A stretch of DNA of 64,000 bases. It comes from RHKX01 sp046330285 (lineage in GTDB: Bacteria; Actinomycetota; Thermoleophilia; Solirubrobacterales; 70-9). How positions within the stretch are numbered: the stretch's first letter is position 1; every line of letters begins with the position of its first letter. Both the position numbers and the translations under genes were made by a program. Below, one piece after another: positions 23,930 through 32,121 of this stretch. Location: assembly GCA_046330285.1 (NCBI GenBank), contig JAXLSX010000003.1, forward strand, positions 186,001-250,000. The letters are read 5' to 3'. The notes under the pieces are model-generated. The model did no database searches. It saw only the letters and a list, made by a program, of their open reading frames with translations, and was not told the origin of the DNA.

Positions 23930-26167
23930 ATGGCCGAGAACACGCCCGACGCCGTAGTCGGCGAGATGAACACCGAGGAGGACGGCGGCTGCCCGTTCGA
24001 CCCCGAGCGCGCCCCCTACCCGACCGAGACCGCCGGCGGCAACACCGGCTGGTGGCCGAACCGGCTCAACCTCAAGGTGCTCGCCAAGAATCCGGCTGAG
24101 GCGAATCCGATGGGCGACGACTTCGACTACGCCGCCGAGTTCGAGTCGCTCGACCTCGACGCCGTCAAGGCCGACATCGCCGCGGTCCTGACGACGTCGC
24201 AGGACTGGTGGCCCGCCGATTACGGCAACTACGGCCCGCTGATGATCCGGATGGCCTGGCACAGTGCCGGCACCTACCGGATCAGCGACGGCCGCGGCGG
24301 CGCCGGCGCCGGCCAGCAGCGCTTCGCGCCGCTCAACTCCTGGCCCGACAACGCCAACCTCGACAAGGCCCGCCGCCTGCTCTGGCCGGTCAAGAGCAAG
24401 TACGGCCGCAAGCTCTCGTGGGCCGACCTGATGGTCCTGACCGGGAACGTCGCGCTCGAGCAGATGGGCTTTGAGACCTTCGGCTTCGCCGGCGGCCGCG
24501 AGGACGTCTGGGAGCCGGACGACGACGTCTACTGGGGCCCCGAGACGACCTGGCTCGGCGACGAGCGTTACACCGGCGAGCGCGACCTCGAGAACCCGCT
24601 CGCCGCGGTGCAGATGGGCCTGATCTACGTCAACCCGGAGGGCCCGAACGCCAATCCGGACCCGGCGGCCGCCGCCGTCGACATCCGCGAGACGTTCCGG
24701 CGCATGGCCATGAACGACGAGGAGACCGTGGCGCTGATCGCCGGCGGTCACACGTTCGGCAAGACCCACGGCGCCGCCGATCCGGACAAGTACGTCGGCC
24801 CCGAGCCCGAGGCCGCTCCGCTCGAGCAGCAGGGCCTCGGCTGGCGCAACTCGAACGGCTCCGGCGCCGGCGACGAGACGATCACCAGCGGCCTCGAGGG
24901 CGCCTGGACCAACACCCCGACGAAGTGGGACAACTCGTTCTTCGAGATCCTCTTCGGCAACGAGTGGGAGCTCGTCAAGAGCCCGGCCGGAGCCCACCAG
25001 TGGAAGCCGAAGGACGGCGGCGGCGAGGGCACCGTGCCGGACGCCCACAAGCCGGGCGTCACCCACCAGCCGACGATGCTGACCACCGACCTGGCGCTGC
25101 GCGTCGATCCCGATTACGAGCGGATCTCGCGCCGGTTCCTGGAGAGCCCCGAGGAGCTTTCGGACGCGTTCGCGCGGGCCTGGTTCAAGCTCACCCACCG
25201 CGACATGGGCCCGATCGAGCGCTACCTCGGCCCGGAGGTCCCGGACGAGGAGCTGCTCTGGCAGGACCCGGTCCCGGCGGCCGAGGGCGAGCCGATCGGC
25301 GCCGCCGAGGTGGCCGACCTGAAGCAGCGGATCGCCGACTCCGGCCTGTCGGTCTCACAGCTCGTCTCGACCGCGTGGGCCGCGGCGTCCTCGTTCCGCG
25401 GCAGCGACAAGCGCGGTGGTGCGAACGGCGGCCGGATCCGGCTCGAGCCGCAGCGCAGCTGGGCCGTCAACGAGCCCGAGAAGCTGGCGACGGTGCTGAG
25501 CGCCCTGGAGGAGATCCAGGAGTCGTTCAACGCCGCCGGCGGCAAGCAGGTCTCGCTGGCCGACCTCGTCGTCCTCGCGGGTGGCGTCGGCGTCGAGCAG
25601 GCGGCGAAGGCCGCCGGGCGCGAGGTCGAGGTGCCGTTCAGCCCGGGACGCACCGATGCCTCCCAGGAGCAGACCGACGTCGAGTCGTTCTCGGCCCTGG
25701 AGCCGACCGTCGACGGGTTCCGCAACTACGACGCGGGCGGCCACCGGCTGCCGGCCGAGTACCTGCTCGTCGACAAGGCGAACCTGCTGAACCTGACGGC
25801 GCCCGAGATGACGGTGCTCGTCGGCGGCCTGCGGGTGCTCGGAGCCAACCACGGCGACTCGCCCGAGGGCGTGTTCACGAAGGCGCCGGGGACGCTGACG
25901 AACGACTTCTTCGTCAACCTCCTCGACCTCGGCACCAAGTGGTCGCCGACCGAGGACTCGGAGTGGTCGAAGTCATACGAGGCCCGCAACGGCTCCGCCG
26001 ACGTCAAGTGGACGGGAAGCCGGGTCGACCTCGTGTTCGGCTCGAACTCCGAGCTGCGCGCCCTGGCCGAGGTCTACGCGAGCGAGGACGCCGCCGACAA
26101 GTTCGTCGACGACTTCGTCGCCGCCTGGACCAAGGTGATGGACGCCGACCGCTTCGACCTGAAGTAG
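23930..26167 (+). CDS. katG: Catalase-peroxidase KatG
   Basis: A 745-residue bifunctional haem catalase-peroxidase, full length. The distal triad Arg107, Trp110 and His111 sits in MIRMAWHSAGTY, and the proximal haem ligand His274 in AGGHTFGKTHG. The Trp110-Tyr233-Met259 set forms the covalent adduct needed for catalase activity; Tyr233 is in LIYVNPEGPN and Met259 in RRMAMNDEE. The duplicated C-terminal domain (from about residue 430) is present and, as usual, lacks haem residues. ATG 23930 follows GAAAGGA at six bases. It removes hydrogen peroxide in the cytosol and would activate isoniazid-type prodrugs. The gene is followed by two strong hairpins. Confidence 0.97.
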   Translation: MAENTPDAVVGEMNTEEDGGCPFDPERAPYPTETAGGNTGWWPNRLNLKVLAKNPAEANPMGDDFDYAAEFESLDLDAVKADIAAVLTTSQDWWPADYGNYGPLMIRMAWHSAGTYRISDGRGGAGAGQQRFAPLNSWPDNANLDKARRLLWPVKSKYGRKLSWADLMVLTGNVALEQMGFETFGFAGGREDVWEPDDDVYWGPETTWLGDERYTGERDLENPLAAVQMGLIYVNPEGPNANPDPAAAAVDIRETFRRMAMNDEETVALIAGGHTFGKTHGAADPDKYVGPEPEAAPLEQQGLGWRNSNGSGAGDETITSGLEGAWTNTPTKWDNSFFEILFGNEWELVKSPAGAHQWKPKDGGGEGTVPDAHKPGVTHQPTMLTTDLALRVDPDYERISRRFLESPEELSDAFARAWFKLTHRDMGPIERYLGPEVPDEELLWQDPVPAAEGEPIGAAEVADLKQRIADSGLSVSQLVSTAWAAASSFRGSDKRGGANGGRIRLEPQRSWAVNEPEKLATVLSALEEIQESFNAAGGKQVSLADLVVLAGGVGVEQAAKAAGREVEVPFSPGRTDASQEQTDVESFSALEPTVDGFRNYDAGGHRLPAEYLLVDKANLLNLTAPEMTVLVGGLRVLGANHGDSPEGVFTKAPGTLTNDFFVNLLDLGTKWSPTEDSEWSKSYEARNGSADVKWTGSRVDLVFGSNSELRALAEVYASEDAADKFVDDFVAAWTKVMDADRFDLK

Positions 26168-26181
26168 CCGCGCTGCCGGTT

Positions 26182-26225
26182 CCCCGGGGCGGATCGCCGC
26201 CCCGGGGCCGCCGCGGTCCCGCGGC
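26182..26225 (+). terminator. Tandem hairpins after katG
   Basis: The first is a perfect 11-bp stem, CCCCGGGGCGG (26182-26192) with CCGCCCCGGGG (26197-26207), closing on an ATCG loop. The second is GCCGCGG (26210-26216) with CCGCGGC (26219-26225). They lie 14 bases after the katG stop and before the promoter of the next gene. No T-run. A strong terminator or mRNA-end structure. Confidence 0.7.
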
Positions 26226-26244
26226 AGCCAATATCGTCACGGCC

Positions 26245-26925
26245 ATGGAGCCCGAGGCCGTCGATTCCGGCGTCATCGTCGAACGCCGCGAAGCCGTCAC
26301 GGTAGTCCGGATGGAACGCGGCGAGAACCGCTTCCACCCTGACCTGCTCACCGCGCTCGAATCGGCAATCGACGAGATCGCCGGAGGCGAGGAGCCCTGC
26401 GCATTCGTTCTGACCGGGTCCGGGAAGTTCTTCTCGAACGGGCTCGACCTCGATTACATGGGGGCGAATCCGGACGAGGCGGAGGCGATCCTCGCCCGGG
26501 TCCACGGCCTGTTCGGCCGCGTCCTCGGTCTCGACGTTCCGACGGTCGCGGCGATCAACGGGCACGCATTCGCCGCCGGGGCGATGCTCGCGATCAGCTT
26601 CGACCTCGCGGTGATGCGCGCCGACCGCGGCTACTTCTGCCTGCCGGAGGCGGACATCGGCATCCCGTTCACGCCCGCGATGAACGCGCTGCTGACCGCC
26701 CGGATGAGCCCGCCGGTCGCACACCGGGCGATGGCCACGGCGCACCGCTACCCCGGCGCCGAGGCGCTCGAAGCCGGGATCGTCACCGAGCTCGCAGACG
26801 AGGACGAGGTCCTCGACCGTGCGGTCGAGCTGGCATCCGGGCTGGCGGGCAAGCCGCGCCAGGCTGTCGGCGCGATCAAGCGTGGGATGTACGGAGACGT
26901 GCTCGATCTGCTCGACGCGACCTGA
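26245..26925 (+). CDS. Enoyl-CoA hydratase/isomerase (crotonase) family protein
   Basis: A 226-residue crotonase-fold protein related to the short enoyl-CoA isomerase type. The oxyanion-hole parts are GSGKFFSNGLDLDYM and NGHAFAAGAMLAISFD. The region after GAM lacks the hydratase glutamate, so hydratase activity is unlikely and a delta3,delta2-enoyl-CoA isomerase role is plausible. ATG 26245 lies exactly seven bases after TATCGT (26232-26237), and the gene is separated from katG by hairpins, so it has its own promoter. A second crotonase of equal length is at 5.1-5.75 kb; the two are not close copies by eye. Confidence 0.82.
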   Translation: MEPEAVDSGVIVERREAVTVVRMERGENRFHPDLLTALESAIDEIAGGEEPCAFVLTGSGKFFSNGLDLDYMGANPDEAEAILARVHGLFGRVLGLDVPTVAAINGHAFAAGAMLAISFDLAVMRADRGYFCLPEADIGIPFTPAMNALLTARMSPPVAHRAMATAHRYPGAEALEAGIVTELADEDEVLDRAVELASGLAGKPRQAVGAIKRGMYGDVLDLLDAT

Positions 26926-26955
26926 GCGCCGGCGGCCATCGGCAGCCCGTGGCGA

Positions 26956-27570
26956 TCAGTGCCGGCCCGCCGAGTCGACCAGGCCGGCCATCAGACCGAC
27001 CGCGTCGCCCGCGTCGAGGCCCTGGTCCTCGACGAGCGAACGCCAGGTCGAGAAAGCCAACGCGTGCCCCACGGTGGCGGCAACCCGGGCCCTCGCCCTG
27101 CCCCGCTCGGGCCGGCCGCGCATGAGGACGCCCCGCCCCTCGTCCAGGTAGGCCGCCATGGCTTTCGCCGCCTGCGCGACGGCGGGTACGCGTTCGGCAT
27201 CGCGGCCGGTGCTCTCGAGCATCTCGTGCGTCTCCGCGTAGAAGGCGTAGAGCTCGGCCAGGGCGAGACGGAGCCGCTCGTCCGGGTCAGCGACCGCCGC
27301 CCACTCGCCGATGTCGGGCGGTGGGTGAAGGGAGTTGTAGTGAGAGGTGCAGGCTGCGTAGATCGCGTCTTCGTCGGGGAAGTGGCGGTAGACCGTCGCG
27401 CGCTGGACCCCTGCCTCGCGGGCGATCCCGCTCACGGTGGTCTTCGCCGGGCCGATCGTGCCATGGAGCTTCACGGCGGCCTCGGTGATCCGCCGGCGCG
27501 TCTCTTCCTCCGACTCCGCTCGCTTGCGCTTGCGGTACCGGCGGGGCTTGTCGCTGCTTTCAGTAGGCAT
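26956..27570 (-). CDS. TetR/AcrR family regulator
   Basis: A 204-residue repressor with a strongly basic N-terminal arm (RRYRKRKRAESEEETRRR) before the helix-turn-helix (residues about 28-75, GPAKTTVSGIAREAGVQRATVYRHFPDEDAIYAA). The C-terminal helical domain is of the less conserved ligand-binding kind. The ATG at 27570 sits directly before an AT-rich spacer with inverted repeats and a consensus promoter for the divergent cupin gene, which it most likely represses. A matching 11-base element in front of the alpha/beta hydrolase gene at 45.75 kb may be another target. Ligand unknown. Confidence 0.88.
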   Translation of the reverse strand: MPTESSDKPRRYRKRKRAESEEETRRRITEAAVKLHGTIGPAKTTVSGIAREAGVQRATVYRHFPDEDAIYAACTSHYNSLHPPPDIGEWAAVADPDERLRLALAELYAFYAETHEMLESTGRDAERVPAVAQAAKAMAAYLDEGRGVLMRGRPERGRARARVAATVGHALAFSTWRSLVEDQGLDAGDAVGLMAGLVDSAGRH

Positions 27571-27572
27571 CG

Positions 27573-27636
27573 CTGTTCAATCAATCTTGACAGATCGCAC
27601 GGCGTCTGTATAGATTGATCGCACACTACTGTTCAA
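27573..27636. promoter_or_regulatory. TetR/cupin intergenic promoter and operators
   Basis: For the cupin gene: TTGACA (27587-27592) and either TATAGA (27609-27614, 16-base spacer) or TAGATT (27611-27616, 18-base spacer). ATCAATCT (27580-27587) and AGATTGAT (27612-27619) are an exact 8-bp inverted repeat spanning the promoter. CTGTTCAA is repeated at 27573-27580 and 27629-27636. These repeats would let a TetR dimer cover the promoter. Repeats seen; binding inferred. Confidence 0.65.
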
Positions 27637-27656
27637 CGATTTAGGAGGAACCGAAG

Positions 27657-28208
27657 ATGATCGTCACGAACCCCGCAGAGCTGACCCGCTTCGACGCAGG
27701 CCAGGGACCGCGGATCATCGGCCCGGACGAGGGGAAGTTCGTCGATCTCGGGTCGGTCGGCGTGCGCTTTCTGGCCTGGACCGAGGAAACCGGCGGCGGG
27801 TTCTCGCTCGTCGAGCACCCGATCCCACCGAAGAGCATCGTGGCACCGATGCACATCCACGAGCGCGAGGACGAGTACAGCTTCGTGCTTGAGGGCAGGA
27901 TGGGCGCGAAGCTCGGCGAGGACGTCGTCTACGCCGAAGTCGGCGACTTCGTCTTCAAGCCGCGCAACCAGTGGCACACGTTCTGGAACCCGGACGACGA
28001 ACCGTGCCGGATCCTCGAGATCATCGCCCCGGGCGGCTTCGAGCACTTCTTCGACGAGTTCGCTTCGGGGCTCGCCGGTGAGTTCGACATCGAGCAGCTG
28101 ACCGAGCTGGGAGCCCGCTACGGGCATTACTTCAAGCCGGAGACCCTGCCTGAGCTGTGCGCCGAGCACGGCCTGACCCATCCGATGCTGGAGGTGCTGG
28201 CCGCCTAG
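27657..28208 (+). CDS. Cupin-domain protein
   Basis: A 183-residue cupin with a single barrel. The two metal-binding motifs are visible: His66, His68 and Glu73 in PMHIHEREDEYSFVLEG, and His107 in KPRNQWHTFWN. This set fits an Fe-, Mn- or Ni-binding enzyme or sensor, and the sequence looks like the quercetinase-like/monocupin group, but no substrate can be named. The last 55 residues form an extra helical part. ATG 27657 follows AGGAGGA at seven bases. It stands alone behind a strong promoter and diverges from a TetR gene, which suggests an inducible detoxification or catabolic step. Confidence 0.87.
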   Translation: MIVTNPAELTRFDAGQGPRIIGPDEGKFVDLGSVGVRFLAWTEETGGGFSLVEHPIPPKSIVAPMHIHEREDEYSFVLEGRMGAKLGEDVVYAEVGDFVFKPRNQWHTFWNPDDEPCRILEIIAPGGFEHFFDEFASGLAGEFDIEQLTELGARYGHYFKPETLPELCAEHGLTHPMLEVLAA

Positions 28209-28220
28209 GCGGCCGCGCCG

Positions 28221-28955
28221 TCAGCGCCAGGCGAAGACCGGCTCCTCGACGTGGTCGACCCTCTCCCCCGCCCGGCCCATCAGCGCGACCTGGCGGAACT
28301 GGAGGAGGATCGCCCCCGTCGGGGCGTGGATCAGGTCCTTGCCGAGTGGCATCTGCAGGACCGGCCGGTCGCTCTCGGGTATGTCGATCAGCCGCGGTGA
28401 GCTGTCCCGCAGCGCGTGGAGCCCGATCCGGTAGGTCGCGAAGACCTCGCCCGGGTCGGGCTCCAGCACGGGGTCGCCCCCGCCCCAGAGGACGACGGGC
28501 GAGATCACGAACCCCGACCGCGTCACGTAATCGTCCAGCCATCCGACCACCGCGTCAGGGCCGAGCCGGAGCCCGAGCTCCTCATCGAGCTCGCGCAGGG
28601 CGGCGTCGGCAGGCTCCTCGCCATCGTCGAGACGACCGCCGGGCAGTGCCCACTGGCCGGCGTGCCGTCGCATCCCGAGCGAGCGCCGGCAGAGCAGGAA
28701 CGATGCGCCCCCAGCGACGCCGACCATGCGGCCGTCGAACGTCCGCCCGTCCTCGCCGGTCGGCCCGCCCGGCACGCCGGTCATGTCGACCGCTCCCTCC
28801 GGCACCGGCTCGACGTCGTCGCGGACCGGATCGCTGTCGACGACGACCATCGCGACCGCCGCGTGGCGGCGTCCTTCGAGCGGGAGCCGGCGGCGCTCAT
28901 GCCGATCGAGGTTCGCCCCGAGTTGCTCTCGCAGCGCTTCGTCGTACTCGAACAC
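28221..28955 (-). CDS. Nudix hydrolase (CoA pyrophosphatase-like)
   Basis: A 244-residue Nudix protein. The full Nudix box is present: GGRLDDGEEPADAALRELDE then ELGL, matching G-x5-E-x7-R-E-U-x-E-E-x-G-U. It would hydrolyse a nucleoside diphosphate-linked compound such as CoA, ADP-ribose or an oxidised nucleotide with magnesium. I use GTG 28955; the open frame allows GTG 29006, but that would place the start inside the divergent aminotransferase gene. The N-terminal 80 residues precede the box and may be a separate subdomain. The two divergent promoters share about 30 bases. The CoA-specific label is a guess from the PGGRLD context and size. Confidence 0.82.
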   Translation of the reverse strand: MFEYDEALREQLGANLDRHERRRLPLEGRRHAAVAMVVVDSDPVRDDVEPVPEGAVDMTGVPGGPTGEDGRTFDGRMVGVAGGASFLLCRRSLGMRRHAGQWALPGGRLDDGEEPADAALRELDEELGLRLGPDAVVGWLDDYVTRSGFVISPVVLWGGGDPVLEPDPGEVFATYRIGLHALRDSSPRLIDIPESDRPVLQMPLGKDLIHAPTGAILLQFRQVALMGRAGERVDHVEEPVFAWR

Positions 28956-28987
28956 AAGACCAATGATGCCGGTGTAGCTTTGGTTCC

Positions 28988-30238
28988 GTGCCGGACGAAG
29001 GCACACCCGACAACGATCGTCCCGACGGCTCGCCGGAGCCGTTCGCGACCCGCGAGGAGACGGCCACGGAGTTCGCCGCCCACGTCAACCGCGGGAAGGC
29101 GCTCGCGCTCGAGGCGTTGGGGGTGGACATCGTCATCGGCGATCGCGCCGGCGCCCGCTTCCAGGACGCGTTCAGCGGGCGCTGGTACTGGAACTGCCAC
29201 TGCAACGGCGGCGTCTTCAACCTCGGTCACCGCAACCCCGCCGTCGTCGCCGTCGTTCGCGACGGTCTCGATCGTCTCGACGTCGGCAACCACCATCTGA
29301 TCAGTGGCCATCGCGCCCGCCTCGCCGGGCAACTGGCGGCGAGCACCGACGGCCTTCTTCCATTCGCCGTCTTCACCCCCTCCGGGACCGAGTCGGTGGA
29401 TCTCGCCCTGCGACTGGCACGGGCGCACACCGGGCGAACCGGGATCGTCGCCGCGGCCGGCGCCTACCACGGGCTCAGCGGCTTCGCGCTCGCCGCCAGC
29501 GACCCGCGCTGGTTCGACCCCTTCGGACCGGTGCCGGAGGGTTTCGCCCACGTCCCCTACAACGATCCCGATGCGATGGCGGCGGCGATCGGGCCCGACA
29601 CGGCCGCCGTCATCCTCGAGTCGATTCCGGCCACGCTCGGTTTCCCCGCGCCCGCTCCCGGTTACCTCGATGCGGTGGCCGCGGCCGCGCGCGCTGCCGG
29701 GGCGCTGCTGATCCTCGACGAGGTCCAGACCGGTCTCGGCCGAACGGGTACCCGCTGGTACTACGAACAAGAGGCCGTCGAGCCCGACATGCTGATCACC
29801 GGCAAAGGGCTCGGCGGCGGCGTCTACCCGATCAGCGCCGTGCTGCTCAGGCCCGAGATCGAGGAGTTCTTCGATGCCAACCCGTTCGCGTACGTCTCGA
29901 CCTTCGGCGGCGCCGAGATCGGCTGCGTCGCCGCGAGCGCGGTCATGGAGCAGGTCGCCGAGCCGGGCTTCCTCGATCGGGTCGAGGAGCTGGGTCGGCG
30001 CTTCGAGCGCGGGTTCGAGGGCATGCCCTTCGCCCTCCGTCGCTACGGGCTGACGATGGGGCTCGCCTTCGACGACGAGAACGGCGGGGTCTTCGCGGCC
30101 AAGCGGCTGATCGACGCCGGCGTCTTCGCGGTCTACGCCGAGCACGACCACAGGGTCACGCAGTTCAAGCCGCCGCTGATCGTCTCCGAGGCCGAGGTCG
30201 ATCAGATCGTCGCCACGGTTCGCGCAGCGCTGGGATGA
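28988..30238 (+). CDS. PLP-dependent class III aminotransferase
   Basis: A 416-residue fold-type I PLP enzyme of the class III group (ornithine, GABA and diamine aminotransferases and phospholyases). Visible are the substrate/PLP region FTPSGTESVDLALRLAR, the LDEVQTGLGRTG segment whose aspartate binds the pyridine nitrogen, and the Schiff-base lysine in TGKGLGGGVYPISAV. GTG 28988 lies exactly seven bases after TAGCTT (28975-28980), with no Shine-Dalgarno. The stop overlaps the start of a kinase-like gene by four bases, so the two products are probably made together. Substrate unknown; see the finding on a possible kinase/lyase pair. Confidence 0.88.
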   Translation: MPDEGTPDNDRPDGSPEPFATREETATEFAAHVNRGKALALEALGVDIVIGDRAGARFQDAFSGRWYWNCHCNGGVFNLGHRNPAVVAVVRDGLDRLDVGNHHLISGHRARLAGQLAASTDGLLPFAVFTPSGTESVDLALRLARAHTGRTGIVAAAGAYHGLSGFALAASDPRWFDPFGPVPEGFAHVPYNDPDAMAAAIGPDTAAVILESIPATLGFPAPAPGYLDAVAAAARAAGALLILDEVQTGLGRTGTRWYYEQEAVEPDMLITGKGLGGGVYPISAVLLRPEIEEFFDANPFAYVSTFGGAEIGCVAASAVMEQVAEPGFLDRVEELGRRFERGFEGMPFALRRYGLTMGLAFDDENGGVFAAKRLIDAGVFAVYAEHDHRVTQFKPPLIVSEAEVDQIVATVRAALG

Positions 30239-31128
30239 GCGCCCTCGGCGATCTCGGCGACGACGATCTCAGGTCGCTGGACGCGATCGTCGACGAGGCC
30301 CTGTCGTCGGGCGAGGAGGAGCGACTGCCGACGCTCGGCTACGGGGAGATCTCGCTCGTCCTCGGCTGGCCCGAGGGATCGCCCCGGTTCGCCTGCAAGC
30401 GGATGCCGGCATTCCCTTCGCGGGCGGCCTTCGAGTCCTACAGCCGGACGCTCGACGATTACGTCGCCGCGCTCGCCGCGGCCGGGATCGCCGTCGTCCC
30501 GACCGAGATGCGCGGGGTCGATCGCGACGACGGCTCCGTGGTCGGCTACGTGGTCCAGCCGATCCTCGACGCCGCGACGCTCGCTCCGACCATCCTCCAC
30601 GGCGCCGACCCCGGCGAAGGGCACCCGCTCGTGACGGCCATCGTCGCCGCCGCCGCGGAGACCGTCACCCCGCGGGTCGGCCTCGACGCCCAGCTCTCGA
30701 ACTGGGCCTGGCAGGGCGGTGGGCTCGTCTACCTCGACGTCTCAACGCCGATGTTGTGGGACGAGGCCGGACGCTCCCTGCTCGACCTCGAGCCGCTCGC
30801 GCAGGCATACCCGGCGATCCTGCGCCCACCGCTCCGGCGGTTCGTGGCGCCGCGGATCCTCGACGGCTACCGCGATCTCCGCGGCGTCTACCTCGACCTC
30901 TGCGGGAACCTGCTCAAGGAGCGGCTCGACCCCTGGCTCGACGCGTTCCTCGGCGAGATCGAGGGGCGCGTGCCCGATCGGCTCACCCGCGCCGACGTCG
31001 AGAGCTACTACCGATCCGACGCCCGGCTCTGGGCGGTCCTGCTCCGCCTCCGCCGGCTCGATCGCGCTTGGCGCCTGCGAACCGGCCGGACCTACCCGTT
31101 CCTGCTGCCGGGCCCGATCGAACGCTGA
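30235..31128 (+). CDS. Protein-kinase-fold-like protein, unknown family (DUF6206-like)
   Basis: A 297-residue protein that I read as a divergent kinase-like fold. A glycine-rich strand turn LGYGEISLVLGW (34-45) is followed by ACKRMP with Lys55 in the place of the ATP-binding lysine. LDAQLSNW (150-157) gives Asp151 and Asn156 with the D-x4-N spacing of a catalytic loop, and VYLDVSTP puts Asp168 where the DFG aspartate would be. From memory it resembles a family labelled DUF6206; I could not check. It starts with ATG inside the aminotransferase stop (ATGA overlap), so it is translationally coupled. Substrate unknown; a small-molecule kinase or a pseudokinase are both possible. Confidence 0.6.
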   Translation: MSALGDLGDDDLRSLDAIVDEALSSGEEERLPTLGYGEISLVLGWPEGSPRFACKRMPAFPSRAAFESYSRTLDDYVAALAAAGIAVVPTEMRGVDRDDGSVVGYVVQPILDAATLAPTILHGADPGEGHPLVTAIVAAAAETVTPRVGLDAQLSNWAWQGGGLVYLDVSTPMLWDEAGRSLLDLEPLAQAYPAILRPPLRRFVAPRILDGYRDLRGVYLDLCGNLLKERLDPWLDAFLGEIEGRVPDRLTRADVESYYRSDARLWAVLLRLRRLDRAWRLRTGRTYPFLLPGPIER

Positions 31129-31185
31129 TCGTCGCCCGAACGGGAACTCTTCTCTTTCGCAGCTTCCGAATAGGGTTCGCGCGCC

Positions 31186-32121
31186 GTGGGCTCGTCCGGA
31201 CCAGGGGTGGAATCGCCGACGCTGAGCGCGAAGACGCTCGGCGTGCTCGCCGTGATCGGGCTCGTCGTCGCGTTCTCGCTGAGCTCGACGCTGGCGAAGC
31301 GGGCGGAGTCGCCGGGCGTCCTGATCGCGTTCTGGCGGATGGTGACCGTGAGCATCGTCTGGAACGCGCTGCTCTGGGCCACGGGGAGGCACATCACGAT
31401 GGCCGACGTGCGGCAGGTCTGGCTGCCAGCGGTGTTCTTCGGGCTCAACCTCGCCTTCTTCTTCACGGGGGTCACCCACAACAGCGTCGCCAACGCGGCG
31501 CTGATCGGATCGCTCGCGCCGTTCTTCATCGTCCCGGCGGGCGCCTGGCTGTTCGCCGAGTACATCAGCCCGCGGGCGCTGGTGTTCGCGGTGTTCGCCT
31601 TCTGCGGAGTGGCCCTCGTGCTGCTCAATGCCCCGCCGGCCGGTGACGCCTCGCTCGAGGGCAACGTCCTCGCCGTGATCGCGATGTTCCTGCTGGTCGC
31701 CTACGTGAGCTCGACCAAGTACTACCGCCGGGAGATGGACGTGACGACGTTCATGGCGACGATCAGCCCGATCGCGACGGTCGCCGTGTTCCCGATCGCG
31801 CTCGCCAACGGCGACGTCCTCGGGCTCAGCGGCACCGGCTGGACCTACATGCTCATCCTCGCCTTCACCAGCGGGATCGCAGCGCAGGGCCTCCTCGTCT
31901 ACGCGCAGCGGTCGATCCAGATCGGGACGATCTCGATCTCGCAGGTGGCTCAGCCGGCCCTCGCGGTCGTCTGGTCCTACCTGCTGCTCGGCGAGGTGAT
32001 CAACGAGTGGCAGGCCATCGGCATCGCCATGGTCGTCGGCGGCCTCTTCGCCTTCGTCCTCCTCAACCAGCGTGGCGAGCGCCGTCGCGCGGCGGAGCGT
32101 CGACCCGATCCAGCTCGCTGA
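31186..32121 (+). CDS. EamA-family (DMT superfamily) transporter
   Basis: A 311-residue membrane protein with about ten hydrophobic helices in two EamA repeats. The first repeat starts at LSAKTLGVLAVIGLVVAFSLSS and the second at LEGNVLAVIAMFLLVAYVSS. The C-terminus is basic and cytosolic (GERRRAAERRPDP). Likely a drug/metabolite exporter; substrate unknown. GTG 31186 is 9 bases after TAGGGT (31171-31176). The last 59 bases overlap the convergent SARP gene. There is no coupled gene downstream. Confidence 0.87.
   Translation: MGSSGPGVESPTLSAKTLGVLAVIGLVVAFSLSSTLAKRAESPGVLIAFWRMVTVSIVWNALLWATGRHITMADVRQVWLPAVFFGLNLAFFFTGVTHNSVANAALIGSLAPFFIVPAGAWLFAEYISPRALVFAVFAFCGVALVLLNAPPAGDASLEGNVLAVIAMFLLVAYVSSTKYYRREMDVTTFMATISPIATVAVFPIALANGDVLGLSGTGWTYMLILAFTSGIAAQGLLVYAQRSIQIGTISISQVAQPALAVVWSYLLLGEVINEWQAIGIAMVVGGLFAFVLLNQRGERRRAAERRPDPAR

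Noticed and set aside
24925..26925. A 666-residue open frame across katG and the crotonase gene
   Set aside because: Its first 440 residues are out of frame with katG; only the part from ATG 26245 is the crotonase gene.
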